Below are positions 18,021 to 30,796 of a stretch of 64,000 nt of DNA, in pieces. Each line of letters opens with the position of its first letter. Within the stretch, counting starts at the first letter, position 1. A program made the translations under genes and the position numbers. This DNA comes from Neostapfia colusana (lineage: Eukaryota > Streptophyta > Magnoliopsida > Poales > Poaceae), in the NCBI GenBank assembly GCA_030760725.1, contig JASWHV010000018.1, positions 17,454,273 to 17,518,272 of the forward strand, written 5' to 3'. Below the pieces are notes generated by a model. It made no database searches. It was not told the DNA's origin and worked only from the letters and a program-made list of their open reading frames with translations.

Positions 18021-21000
18021 CTTGACATGAGCTAAGTGGGGCAATTCAAACTTTATTTGAATTTCAAACTGAACATGTGCTGAAATTCATTCAAACCAAA
18101 CCCAATTTGAATTCTAATCAATTCAAATGGCTCATGGGTGAATAATTTTAATCACCATGGGTATTTTGGGGCTCACTGTTTACAACAGTGATTAGGAGTG
18201 AATTTCAGAGGTTAAAACCCTGGGTGGGACCCACATGTCAGCCACTGAGGCAGAAGAAACCGACTGAGAGCTCAGCTCGGGTACTCGCGCGCGCTGCAGC
18301 GACCGCCACGGCGAAGAAACGGCGAGGACAGCAGCTGCTTGCCGCCCTCGGCCGGTGAACCGCCTCGCAGGGTCCCTATCTGCGTGCCCGAGCAGTTGCT
18401 GGGGGTCTTCACCGCTGCCTCGTCGCATTTCCACCCAGAAAGCCGAAGCTCCTCGCCGCCCAAGTAAACTGTCAGTTCTCATCGCCCGACCGATCCAGTG
18501 ACCCTTCTGACGATCTGCGACCAGCACCGGGTGCGCCAAGCCATCTTCAACACCTTCGCATCGGTTCCAGACCCTGCGCAATCTTCCCCGAGCTCCACCG
18601 CGGCGATCCTTTCTCTTCCGGTTCAGCTCGAGCCGCCACTGCCGGAACCATTCTTCCGGCCACCACAGCCCACCGTTCACCGAGCTGTAAACAGCAAAGA
18701 GGTTCGCCTTCAGTCCCTCTTTCATTTCCGCAAGCTCCGGCGGCGTGACAAACGCTGCTTAGGCCGGAATTTCATGTTTCCGCGACGGTGTGCAAAAGTG
18801 AGGTCTGTACCGATCAGAGAAATTCGTAAGCCACACTGCATCACTCATCCTCTCATGGAGAAGATCACTTCTAGTAGCCCGTACGAGTCCATAGGATCAG
18901 GAACACCGAAGAACCATGGAGGGAAACCGTTGTTCTTCGAGTTTTAGTAAAAATCCCGATTTTCGGTATTGGTCGCACGGTGACAGCCCAACACAGCCTT
19001 TCCTGAGCTCCGTGGAGCTCATGTCGACCTTTCCTATGGTCCACTGATGCTCGACGACCCTTAGCTCGATAGGGTTAGGTGCTAGGGAGGACGGCCAACA
19101 CGGCCGAAGTTCTCCCGAGACTGCTGCCCGTCGCCGACCATGTGCCGGCCATTTTCATGACGAGCTGAGACCGGAATCGTGTTCCCCGAGTGAAAGTAGG
19201 CAGGGGCGGCCAAAATCATGAAGTTTGGAGCTCCACAGAAGCTGCCGGCGAGCTCTCCGGTGAGGTACCCCGGCGGCAGAGCGTGGGCGGCGAGAGGTAG
19301 ACGAAAGGGGTGGACCCCAGCTGTCAGCAGCTCATAATTTAAATCGGGATCGGGCTGCGGCTTGTATCCGGTGTGTTGGCGCGCAAAAACCCCGTAGACC
19401 CCGGTGTGCCGACGCCTCAGCGCGCAACACGTGTCCCCGTGGCCCACCGGCAGATTTAAACTTTTCCCCGAATTTCAGTTTCAGTTCAAACTTCAAATCC
19501 GCATAAGTTTTGCTAGGAAGCTCCAAATCGAGTGCACCAAATTTTGTTGGATTCAGCTCTCTGAGCATTTTCCAGCAAATCAAGTTCCACTTCATGAAAA
19601 CCCTTAATTCTCCAGAATTAATTCCTCAAAATTTAACTATTTGGAATTTTAACTGGAGAATCCTTTGGAGGAAAATTCTGAAATTTTGCTGGGATGTTCA
19701 CCAAAATATCCCTGAACTACCATAAAAATTTCAGATCTATTTGAGCTCATTTGATCCACCTAATGGTGTGATTAGTGAAACTGTTCCAGAGAAAATAGAA
19801 AATGTTCAGAAACATTTTCAGAATTTCCTCTGGAATTGTTTAGCTCATATCTTTAGTTAGGAACCTTCAAATTAAGTGAGACCAATTCCATTAGAACCCT
19901 CTGAAAACCTAGTTTTCAGAAAGTCATAGTTCGTTTCATGAAAATCCTTAGAACACCCTACAAGCCTTCGATTAAGGTCAAGTACATAATTAATTGTGGA
20001 GGGCTCAAATGAGCTTTGCTGCAACTAAAACTTGACCAAGTTTGTGTTTAGGTTGTAACCAAACCACAGTAATAGTTTCACAGTCATTGGGTTTGTCTAG
20101 TAAGAGTTATAGACTTCACAAATTTAAATTCAATCAAATGCATTTAAATTAATACATATACTTGTATATCATGTAGTCACTAAGGTCGAGGAGGAACCCG
20201 AAGTCCTGGACTTTGTTACTCCGGAGGAGCAGCTAGCGTACGACCAAGAGCAGCAAGGCAAGCTCCGGTTTGCATTAACATTTTTACAAGTTTTTATTGT
20301 TTTGAGCACATACTTGAATACCTTATTCGTTGCATTAGAGTCTTGTTTGAAAACCCAATTGCATAGCCAAGAAAACCATGGGTTGGGTTTAAGATTGCAA
20401 ACCCCGTTAGCTACTGCAATGCTAAGATAGTATAGGATTCGGTACAAGTCGAGTAGTTGGAACTACTCGCGAGCATAGGCTAGAGGCACTCGACTCGGGT
20501 AGTGATAGCACATGATACACATGGCAAGAAACATGAGACCGAGCGGAGAGTAAGGGCAGCAGGACTTTGGGGCCTGTGTGCTATAGCTCCGCTTGTGTCG
20601 ATTGAGGACCGAGCCGTGTGCGGGCCTGTTGAACAAGCTAGAACAGTACCAAAGACCTACCGGCTATATGGGAACCGTGAAACTGATGTAACTCGGGTAG
20701 CTGGGTATTGAGGCATTGCCCATCGTTCAGAGGGTAGGTTGAGAGCTCGAGGTGTAAATCGGCTGGCGGCACTGAGATGCGCGTGCAGAGACCTCTTGCT
20801 CGGGACGATGGGACCGGTTCAATATTTGGCTGACGGGCGAAAGGTGGTTGCGTACAGGGTCCGTGATGGTTGTTGTAGGCAGCATCGAGTACGGGCGTAC
20901 GTGACGGGTTATTCGGGTAACCCTGCAGGTGTAAATCGATTATAATCGCCGTCCCTCGCGGTCAGTGAGTACCACTTGTTCACTGTACCGTGACGTAGAA

Positions 21001-21667
21001 AGAACAGGCTAGTTACATGTTAAAATGTTGCTGATTGAAGGATGGACTTTGCTTGTTAATGATTTGCTGTAGTCTAGAGCTTATTAAAGTTCCTTTCAAC
21101 TTTGGGCAAAGTACATGAGAGAAATGCGTTTCTTGTTTGATTGCGGCTCTCTCATGTGCCTTAGCGTAAGGTTCTCCACAACCTGCTGCTAAAACTTGAA
21201 AGTAAGGTTCCAATAATTAGGCGAGTCCTTTGCAAACTGTTTTACATCATGTACCCATCACCCCTCATGTAGAAGTTCCATGTTTAGGTGAGACGGGTCA
21301 GACTTGCCGAGCCTTCGTGCTCACTGCTTGTGTTTGAAGCTTTTGCAGAGTTCTGTGAGGAAGGGACTCCCGAGGAGGAGACGGAACCTCAGGAGGGGAA
21401 CCCCGTCGAGTGGGAGTCGTGCACGCCGCCGTGTTAGTGTGCGTGTGTGCTAGCAAGGACACGTTCACGGGCTGAACGTGAACTTGATGCGTAGTCTACG
21501 CCCGTGAGTGTAGACTGGACCTATTTTGATGTACAAATGTTCATAAACTACTTTATGTAATAAAAGTTTTGCTTCTGCTTTGTACCTTTGATGTGTGTTA
21601 TCCGGTGCTGTGCAACAAAGCACCCCTCAGCGTGATCCTGGCTCGACAAGACCGTGGGGTCGTGTCA
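18021..21667 (+). repeat. C 5' LTR, first ~0.4 kb missing
   Basis: Begins at CTTGACATGAGC, equivalent to 29412 in the 3' LTR, and ends ...GTGTCA just before the primer site. It contains a conserved 9-bp inverted repeat at 20450-20469 (CGAGTAGTT-GG-AACTACTCG) and an AATAAAAG-like stretch near 21560 that could serve polyadenylation. A 177-codon minus frame (18192-18725) recurs as a shorter version in the 3' LTR and is not treated as a gene. Confidence 0.9.
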
Positions 21668-21671
21668 GCGT

Positions 21672-21683
21672 TGGTATCAGAGC
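21672..21683 (+). promoter_or_regulatory. C primer binding site, tRNA-iMet
   Basis: TGGTATCAGAGC lies four bases after the LTR end (21667). It is complementary to the 3' end of initiator tRNA-Met, the usual primer in Tekay and many other plant elements. Confidence 0.92.
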
Positions 21684-23169
21684 TCACTTGAGGTTTAACG
21701 CACTAAAAAGGTCATCTTTTTCAAAAATCCAGTGAGGAACGAGTTAGTAGCCCGTATAAGGATGTTACTAGTGTATAGAAAGTAGCATATTAACCTATTT
21801 GATTATGTCAGAAAATCATGTATCTCGGGACGTTTATGTCTTGGGGGGTACACGTAAGCGCTGTCCACCAATGCGCACAAGCTGAAGGGTGGAGCCCCAC
21901 AGGTGGTAGGTAACCCGACCCGCTTTGATATCCTCTACAACTCTTCATGTCGTTTGGGTTATACGATCAACGTCTGTCTCTGGCGTGCGAGGTGCAATTT
22001 GGGAGACCCCGTCACGTGGTCTGAAACGTGAACACGTAACTCAAGGCGTGGTTGGCTTGAGAACATCCGGGCGAGTGATGACGGCCGGGTGTAAGAACTG
22101 TATGGATACCGGGCTCGGTGTGCAGTCGAGTCTGATGATTGTTTAAGTTTCTGCAGGTAGTCTAACCACGAAACGGTTGACGTGTAGCATCCGTGTGTGA
22201 GTGACATTTTAGTGCCACTGAATTAACGAAGCCGGCTAAGTCCGGTATAGGTTTTTCTTTGTGAGGACGCAGTACCGACATGATTTGGTGACGCATCGAC
22301 GTCACACCCCACTAAATGAACAACTTCATTGTAAAAACTTGAAGGTTTTGATCCAAAGCACTAAAACTTGAGGTAACTCTTTCCCTTAATCAGAATATTC
22401 AAAGTAAACAAGTTTTCAACTTATAGGATATTAAGGACAGAGTCCTCTATTTTCAGCTGAATTAAGGCTGAAGTTAATCAGAGGTTAGAGGTCGAGTTCT
22501 TTCGAGGTTGGGGTCATATGATGCATTTATGGAAAGCTTTGGAAGAGCTTTACAACTCTTCTGTAAAGGTCCAGAGGTGTTTCATCCCTTAACCAATCGA
22601 AAAATACAGTAGAGTTGAAACTGTCCAAAAAACAGGGCCGAGCAAACACTCTCTGTAAACTCTCTGTAAATTGAGCATAACTTCCTGCATAAAAATCCAA
22701 ATATAGAAAATGAGGTAGTTCTGGAAATCTTATGAGATGGGTTACAACTTTGTAACAGAAAGTCTTGTCAGATTGAGAGCAGAATTAACTGGAATTATTG
22801 GATCAAAACAGTACCTAAAGCAGGGAGGTGTTGTCCAATTTTCTCCAGAAATACTGTTAACTTTGACATCTCATAACTTTTGAACCAGGACACATATTAG
22901 GCCAAGCAAATACTTTCTGGAAAGCCATTGAAGTTATCTTTAACTTTGATGTTGAGCTCCAGGATTGGTTTTGCCTTTAACATGGCCTAAATCAGGTTGA
23001 AATGGAAACTGCTCAGGGCTGTCATGTTGGACAGCAGATCAGCAGTCAAATTTGTTTAAATTTGAACTATGTTTCCAAGTTTTATGGGTTCAATGACATG
23101 TCTTATGTTATAACTCAATGGTTTACTGTTTAAATAAATATTTGACAGATCTCAAATATATTTTCACAG
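21684..23169 (+). other. C leader, non-coding
   Basis: The first ~650 bases correspond loosely to the E leader read on the minus strand (shared blocks such as CTGCAGGTA near 22152 and TTTTCTTTGTGAGGA near 22252). From about 22320 to 23169 it is AT-rich with no usable frame. It ends TATATTTTCACAG directly before the ATG of the extra ORF, which looks like a splice acceptor. Confidence 0.6.
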
Positions 23170-24114
23170 ATGACAGCAGATAAGCAGTTGGAGAACGGGT
23201 GGGTGGTATCTCACTGTTCTCACCACAGCGGCTATCCGGAGGCATTGAGGCAGATGCTTCAATATTTCGGATACAACCAGATGCCGCAGTACTTCGCCAA
23301 GGAAGAAGGCGAAGAGGGGAACAAGACGTGGACAATCCATGTTGAAGTCCCTACAGGACCTACGCCACCCGGGTGGGCGCCGTTCACCGTTGCTGTGAGA
23401 GGTAGACAACCCGAGGGAATGTGGCAAGTGGCAGCCCGTGACACCATGTCACGTTTCTGACGACTACACGTGCAGACTATGGAAGGCACTCCGTACGCGC
23501 TCGTTCCGGTGGAGGTACGGGCTCAGCATGTGTGGGAAGAGAGGTACCGCGAGGCAACAGACCCGAGTTGCCAGAGGTACAACCCGGCAGAGGCAAACCT
23601 CAGCCTCCAGATGAGGGCAGGAAACGCCGTGATGGACAGCCAAGCTGTTCATACAGAGCATCTCGCCACAAAGCTCAAGGAGAGCACAAGCCGTGGAGAC
23701 CATTTTGAGAGTGCTCACAGCGCACTCCGCAATGTGCTCCTTCCGACAAACAAGCGACTGAATGAACAACATGAGCAGTTGCATCGTCTGAAGAAGGCGA
23801 AGAAGAAAAGCCGTGTCGACATCGCGGCGTTACAAGAGCTGGTGCAGACTTTAACCCAGCAGAATGAGGACCTTGCTCAAGAGTGGGACGACGCTATTGA
23901 TGAAGGGCAAGGCTGAGAATAAGACTACAACCAGGCCATGGACGAGGTGCATGCTTTGCAGGACCTCATACCTCCGGTATTAGGCATACCGGTAGTCTTG
24001 GGTCTTCCAGAAATGAGAGAACCCGAGATGGGAGAAGAGGTGGTAGATCCAGAGCCACCAGCAAAGGTACCGGAGGAGGACGACCCGCAGGAGGTCGAGT
24101 TCAAATCCGAGTAG
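23170..24114 (+). pseudogene. Extra ORF between primer site and gag, function unknown
   Basis: A single frame of 314 codons is interrupted by stops at 23458-23460, 23914-23916 and 23920-23922. The N-terminal third looks like a small folded domain (WVVSHCSHHSGYPEAL near residue 11, then WTIHVEVP). The middle (about residues 100-245, including QTMEGTPYALVPVEV) ends in a Lys/Glu/Gln/Leu-rich stretch likely to be a coiled coil. The C-terminus is acidic and Pro-rich (PEPPAKVPEEDD). I recall similar hypothetical proteins in grass genomes but know no function. The frame stays open between the stops, so it was once a protein. Element E has no such ORF in its leader. Confidence 0.65.
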
Positions 24115-24386
24115 GGGGTTACAGTTGCCAAGTAGGGCAGCTAGGGTAGTGTAACCCAACTTTTGTAATCGGTGACATGTCGTGTAGACAGTAGCGTATG
24201 TATAGGTAGTGACGACATGAGCACGACTTCTCGGAGACCCGAGAATAATGTATCTTGTATAAAGTTTATGCTTTATCAATATATGTGAATGTTGTGCAAA
24301 TTAATCATGTGTCACTTCAATACCTACTGTTGCATATGGAATTTTAAGTATGACATGTGCTAATTGCTGCTGTTTGGAATTTCAGA

Positions 24387-25567
24387 ATGACGCGAACTCG
24401 TGCCAACCCGGACGATGGGGGTACTAGCCAAGGGGGAGAGACCTCCCAAAAGCCTCCCGAGGACTCCTCGGGACAGCAGCAGCAACAGCAGCAACAGCAA
24501 ACACCGCCACTGCCAACGGTTACACTGGCCGACATCGTCGCGGCAATGGCGGGTTCACATCAGCAGCACACGGAGTTGCTGCAAACTCTTATTGCCAATA
24601 CGTCTCGCCCAGAGAGACGTCAAAATCGTGAGGAGCGTCAACAGAGCTCCTACTCCGACTTCCTGGCGACTCATTCCCTGGTATTCTCAAGGGCGGATGA
24701 ACCTCTTGACGCAGACAACTGGCTCCGCGCGATAGAGATGAAGTTTGGGCGGCTCCAGATAAGTGAGCAGCGCAAGACTCACTTCGCGGTCCAGCAGCTC
24801 CAAGGATCCGCGAGCGCGTGGTGGGCAAGCTTTTGTGCTTCACAGCCCACCGACTGAGTTATGACCTGGACGGAGTTCCGTACGGCCTTTAGGGCCTATC
24901 ACATATCGCCAGGTTTAAGAGGAAGACGCAGGAATTCTTACACCTGCAATAGGGGAGCAAGAACGCGCTGGAATACTCCAGGGCGTTCAACGATCTCGCG
25001 CTCTATGCGTCGTATCACGCAGATAACGACGAGAAGCGGCGGGACCACTTTTACCAGGGGCTTAACCCGCTCTTGAAGGACAAATTGGCGATGTTCAATC
25101 GCGGCAGCCTCAACGACATAATTGATGCTGCGATTGTTCAAGAGGACTCCGGCAAGGAGTTAGCAGCGGCTGAGAGAAAGCGAAGCGCGCCGCAAAGCAG
25201 CGGAGAAGGAGGCGGTGCTTCTCAGAAGTTTCGGATGGTGAATCGCCCACCATCAGGTCCACGCTGGCAGCCACCCCAGAGGTCGATGTTGTTCCTCAGT
25301 CGACCGTACTCTTCACTGGCGTTCAGGCCAGCACTGCCAGTACCACCTCCGCAACAACAGCAGCAGCGGACGATACCGCGTGCGTATGCACCTCAGCAGC
25401 GCATGCCGAGCTTTCGTCCCCCGAGCACGACACCAGCAACGGCCACATGTTACAAGTGTGGTCGTCCAGGACACTTCGCCAGCAGTTGCCCGGAGAGGCA
25501 AGGCGGCGGAGTTGCACCACAGTTTCCGGGGAGGAATCAACCCCGGAACCCCACCAATGCGCGGTGA
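24387..25567 (+). pseudogene. gag: C gag, broken
   Basis: The start MTRTRANPD follows TTGGAATTTCAGA and corresponds to E's start MVRTRT. The N-terminus is Gln-rich (a CAG run at about 24475-24500). The gag core (DNWLRAIEMKFG) matches E until a TGA at 24855-24857. Frameshifts follow to about 25075, after which the original frame resumes as KDKLAMFNRGSLND. The zinc knuckle CYKCGRPGHFASSC (C-x2-C-x4-H-x4-C) lies near 25450. The frame closes with TGA at 25565. At least one stop and two frame changes make it non-functional. Confidence 0.88.
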
Positions 25568-28500
25568 GCATACCCTAGGCCCGGCACTATCCACCAGCTT
25601 GCCATAGAGGACGTGCTGGAAGGTGAGCCAATCCTTGCGGGTATGTTCCAACTCCACCAGCATCCCGCTATAGTACTATTTGATTCAGACGCCACACATA
25701 GCTTCATTAGCCAAGCTTTCATTGATAAATATAGTTTGCAAATACTACCCACCGATAGTCCTTATGTGATCTGTTCACTGGGTGGGAAAATTTCAGCAAG
25801 CATGATGGTCCCAAAAGCGCCATTATGCTTAGAGGGTAGAGTTTACCCTACATCTCTCATAATCCTAGAGGGACAAAAGGTCGATGTCATTTTAGGGATG
25901 TTGTGGTTAACCCGCCAAGGCGCTGTTTTAGACACCGTCCTCTGAGTTGTGCACTTAAACTCAGAAGTGCACGAATCTCACTCCTTATTTCTGGACAGTC
26001 CAGAAATAAAACTTCCAAGTGTCTATCAAGCCACAACCATCAGATTGGAAGATATTCCAGTGGTCCGAGAGTTCCCTGACGTGTTCCCGGATGATTTTCC
26101 GGGAATGCCGCCCAATAGAGAGGTGGAGTTCAAGATTGAACTTGCACTGGGAACCATGCCAATATCCCGAAGGCCGTACAAGATGGCGCCCAAGGAATTG
26201 GATGAGCTGAAGACTCAGCTAACGGACCTGCTGGAGAAGGGTTTTATTAGGCCGAGTTCCTCGACATGGGGCTGTTCGGCATTATTTGTAAAGAAGAAGG
26301 ATGAGACGTTGCAGCTTTGCGTGGACTATCGTCCATTAAATGCCGTAACCATCAAGAACAAGTACCCGTTGCCACGGATTGACATGTTGTTTGATCAGTT
26401 GGTCGAAGCAAAGATCTTTTCTAAGATGGATTTATGATCCGGGTATCATCAGATTAAGATAAGGGCGGAGGACATCCCAAAGACAGCTTTCTCGACAAGG
26501 TACGGACTTTATGAGTACCTAGTCATGTCCTTCGGCCTCACCAATGCTCCAGCTCACTTCATGTACTTAATGAACTCGGTATTCATGCCGGAGCTGGACA
26601 AGTTTGTCGTGGTCTTCATCGACGACATCCTGGTATATTCCAAGTCGGAGGAAGATCACAAGAAACATCTGCGTATAGTCTTGCAACGGCTGCGGGATCA
26701 CAAGTTATATGTGAAATTCAGCAAATGCGAGTTTTGGATATCGCAAGTGCCTTTCCTCGGGCATATCATCTCAGCGGAGGGTATCGCTGTAGACCCAAGC
26801 AAGATCACTCAAGTGCTGAATTGGAAATCCCTGAGAACTGTTCACGAGGTACGGAGTTTCCTCGGACTCGCGGGATATTATTGGAGGTTCATTCCGAACT
26901 TCTCGAAGATTGCCAAGCCGATGACGGAGCTGCTGAAGAAGGCTACCAAATATGTTTGGAGTCCAGTGTGTGAAGCAGCATTCAAGGCTTTAGTTAAACA
27001 CCTAACATCAGCACCGTTTTTGGCGCAGCCAGACACAACAAAACCGTTCGATGTGTACTGCGATGCATCCGGCATTGGGCTCGGATGTGTGCTGATGCAA
27101 GACCGAAGAGTGGTCGCGTATGGATCACGGCAGCTTAGAAACCATGAGCAGAATTATCCAACTCACGACTTGGAGCTCGCTGCCGTGGTACTTGCACTGA
27201 AGATGTGGAGGCACTACCTACTCGGTAACCTCGTACATTTATATACCGACTACAAGAGCCTCAAGTACATATTCACTCAGAAGGAGCTGAACATGAGGCA
27301 AAGAAGATGGTTAGAATTGATAAAGGATTACGAAATAGAGATCCATTATCATCCGGGCAAGGCAAACGTAGTGGAAGATGCGCTGAGCCGCAAGTCACAC
27401 GTCAACAATCTGACCATCACACCGTTGGAAGAGAGCGAACCACCACTACATGTGATTCCACACGGAGCTCTCTACAACCTAGCTTTGATCCCCACCATCC
27501 GTGAAGAGATAGTGGCAGCTCAGAAACATGACAAGTGCATGTCGCATTTGCGGAGACGTGTAGACAGTTGGGAGTTGAAATGTTTCCGAAAGGATGGAGA
27601 CGGTGTCCTATGGTTCAAGGACCGGATCGTCGTACCCCGTAACCCGGAGTTACAGAAGAAAATTTTTGATGAGGCTCACTTATCAAAAGTTTCTATTCAC
27701 CCCGGCAGCAACAAAATGTATCAAGAACTCAGAAACAAGTTTTGGTGGACACGGATGAAGCGGGAGATCACCAAGTACGTGTCCGAGTGTGATACATGCC
27801 GAAGGGTGAAGGTGGACCATATGCGGAAACCGGGACTGCTTCAACCACTGGGCATTCCTGCCTGGAAGTGGGAGGATGTGAGCATGGACTTCATCATCGG
27901 TTTACCCACCACTCTTCAAAAGCATGATTCTGTGTGGGTGATCGTCGATCGGCTCACCAAAGTTGCCCATTTCATCCCGGTCAACACCAACTACAATGCC
28001 AAGAAGTACGCTGAACTGTACATCTAACGGATCCTATGCTTGTACGGCGTACCCCGTACCATCATATCAGATCGGGGCACTTTATTTGTGCCCCGTTTTG
28101 GGAGCAGCTACACGCTGCATTGGGGACGAAGTTGATCCGTAGTTCAGCGTACCACCCGCAGACGGATGGGCAAACTGAGCGGGTAAATCAGATCTTAGAA
28201 GACATGCTACGAGCTTGCGCTATCAACCACGGCAAGAATTGGGATGATCACTTGCCGTTAGCCGAGTTCTCGTGCAACAATGGGTACCAAGCCAGCATCA
28301 AGATGGTGCCTTATGAGGCGCTATACGGGAGAAAATGCCGCACACCATTGAATTGGTGTGAGTCTGGCGAAAGGGTTACCTTCGGGATTGACCTTGTCAA
28401 CAACGCAGAAGAAAAGGTTCGACTGATTCAAGCGAACCTAAAAGCCGCCCAATCCCGGCAGAAACAGTATGCGGACCATAAGAAGACGCCCATTACAATT

Positions 28501-28936
28501 CGAAGTCGGGGATCACGTATATCTACGTGTGTCTCCAATGAAGGGCGTAAACAGATTTGGGGTGAGAGGAAAGTTGGCACCCCGATTCATCGGTCCATTC
28601 CAGATTACCGAAAGATGTGGATCAGTTGCATACCGGCTGAGATTACCAGAAGCACTTTCCGGTGTGCACGACGTCTTTCACATTTCCCAACTGAGGAAGT
28701 GTCTTAATCTATCTATTACCGTTCAGCTGGAGGACATTGAAGAACTGCAACCGGATCTCACCTATCGGGAGGAACCGGTTCAGATTATTGACGAAAAGGC
28801 CCGAACCACACGCAGCCGTATGTTGTGGTTCTACAAAGTTCTATGGAGTAATCACTCTGTGGACGAAGCGACATGGGAGAGCGAAGGATTTCTTCGCGCT
28901 AACTATCCCGACTTTTTCACGTCGCATATCCGGTAA
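25568..28936 (+). pseudogene. pol: C protease-RT-RNase H-integrase-chromodomain, broken
   Basis: The protease keeps LFDSDATHSFIS near 25680, where E has LFDSGATHNFIS; the catalytic D-S-G is changed to D-S-D. Stops interrupt at 25943-25945, 26435-26437 (inside RT) and 28025-28027 (inside integrase). RT has RPLNAVTIKNKYPLP and FIDD (near 26620), RNase H has FDVYCDASGIGLG, and integrase has the finger ending SECDTCRRVK and later DGQTERVNQ. Frame changes occur after 28030 and near 28480. The last frame (28469-28936) carries the chromodomain (IIDEKARTTRSRMLWFYKVLW). Everything is present in order, decayed in place. Confidence 0.9.
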
Positions 28937-28972
28937 TTTTTCCACCGTCCTCTCTCTCATTTTCACCTTATA

Positions 28973-29007
28973 AATCTCGGGATGAGATTCTTTTAAGGGG
29001 GAAGGAA
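28973..29007 (+). other. Hairpin and polypurine tract of C
   Basis: AATCTCG-GGA-TGAGATT (28973-28989, one G-U pair) then CTTTTAAGGGGGAAGGAA immediately before the LTR start TGTAAGGGCC at 29008. Confidence 0.82.
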
Positions 29008-30796
29008 TGTAAGGGCCCTAGTTTTTGACACATGTTTAAAGTGTTCATCACGACACCACACACCTCATTTGAAGCAAGTTGATGAACACAAATGAAGAGC
29101 AAGTAACCACCTTTAACATGCTCATTAGAGAACAAACTCACATATTGCAAAAGTGGTATTCCCCACATGTGATATAGAGGGGCTGGGCATATGAAAACTC
29201 CTACACATTGCTAGGGATGTCCATGCCAAGTTTCACCCAAATTCAAAACCTTGTTGAGGTCATTTTGGGTATAGCTAGAAAGAGGGCAATTTGAAACCAT
29301 ATTCAAATTCAAACTGTTTTTATCCCATGAATTCAAAAGTGGGAGGCATATTCTTATTCAGCACATTTTTGTGAGCTCACACACCAATTTTCACTCCATT
29401 TGGAGTTGATCTTGACATGAGCTAAGTGGGGCAAATTCAAACTTTATTTGAATTTCAAACTGAATATGTGCTGAAATTCATTCAAACCAAACCCAATTTG
29501 AATTCTAATCAATTCAAATGGCTCATGGGTGAATAATTTGAATCACCATGGGTATTTTGGGGCTCACTGTTTACAACAGTGATTAGGAGTGAATTTCAGA
29601 GGTTAAAACCCCAGGTGGGACCCACATGTCAGCCACTGAGGCAGAAGAAACCGACTGAGAGCTCAGCTCGGGTACTCGTACGCGCTGCAGCGACCGCCAC
29701 GGCGAAGAAATGGCGAGGACAGCAGCTGCTTGCCGCCCTCGGCCAGTGAACCGCCTCGCAGGGTCTTTATCTGCGCGCCCGAGCAGTCGTAGGGGGTCTT
29801 CACCGCTGCCCCGTCGCATTTCCACCCAGAAAGCTGAAGCTCCTCGCCGCCCGAGTAAACTGTCGGTTCCTCATCGCCCGGCCGATCCAGTGACCCTTCC
29901 AGCGATCTGCGACCAGCACCGGGAGCGCCAAGCCATCTTCAACACCTTCGCATCAGTTCCAGACCCTGCATAGTCTTCCCCGAGCTCCACCGCGGCGATC
30001 CTTTCTCTGCCGGTTCAGCTCGAGCCGCCACTGCGGGAACCATTCTTCCGGCCACCACAGCCCACCGTTCACCGAGCTGTAAACGGCAAAGAGGTTCGCC
30101 TTCAGTCCCTCTTTCATTTCCGCAAGCTCCAGCGGCGTGACAAACGCTGCTTAGGCCGGAATTTCATGTTTTCGCAACGGTGTGCAAAAGTGAGGTCTGT
30201 ACCGATCAGAGAAATTCGTAAGCCACACTGCATCACTCATCCTCTCATGGAGAAGATCACTTCTAGTAGCCCGTACGAGTCCATAGGAGCAGGAACACCG
30301 AAGAACCGTGGAGGGAAACTGTTGTTCTTCGAGTTTTAGTAAAAATCCCGATTTCCGGCCTAGGTCGCACGGTGACAGCCCAACACAGCCTTTCCCGAGC
30401 TCCGTGGAGCTCATGTCGACCTTTCCTATGGTCCACTGATGCTCGACGACCCTTAGCTCGATAGGGTTAGGTGCTAGGGAGGACGGCTAACACGGCCAAA
30501 GTTCTCCCGAGACTGCTGCTCATCGCCGACCATGTGCCGGCCATTTTCATGACGAGCTGAGGCCGGAATCGTGTTCCCCGAGTGAAAGTAGGCAGGGGCG
30601 GCCAAAATCGTGAAGTTTGGAGCTCCACAGAAGCTGCCGACGAGCTCTCCGGCGAGGTACCCCGGCGGCAGAGCGCGGGCGAGGAGAGGTAGACGAAGGG
30701 GATGGACCCCAGCTGTCAGCGGCTCATAATTTAAATCGGGATCGGGCTGCGGCTCGGATCCGGTGTGCTGGCGCGCAAAAACCCCATAGACCCCGG
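29008..30796 (+). repeat. C 3' LTR, part 1
   Basis: Starts TGTAAGGGCCCTAG and follows the 5' LTR closely from 29412 on. It is broken at 30796 by E; its last five bases CCCGG (30792-30796) are E's target duplication. Confidence 0.93.

Noticed and set aside
18192..18725. 177-codon minus-strand frame in C's 5' LTR
   Set aside because: It lies in GC-rich LTR sequence; the 3' LTR copy (29583-30120) is interrupted, and there is no recognisable domain.
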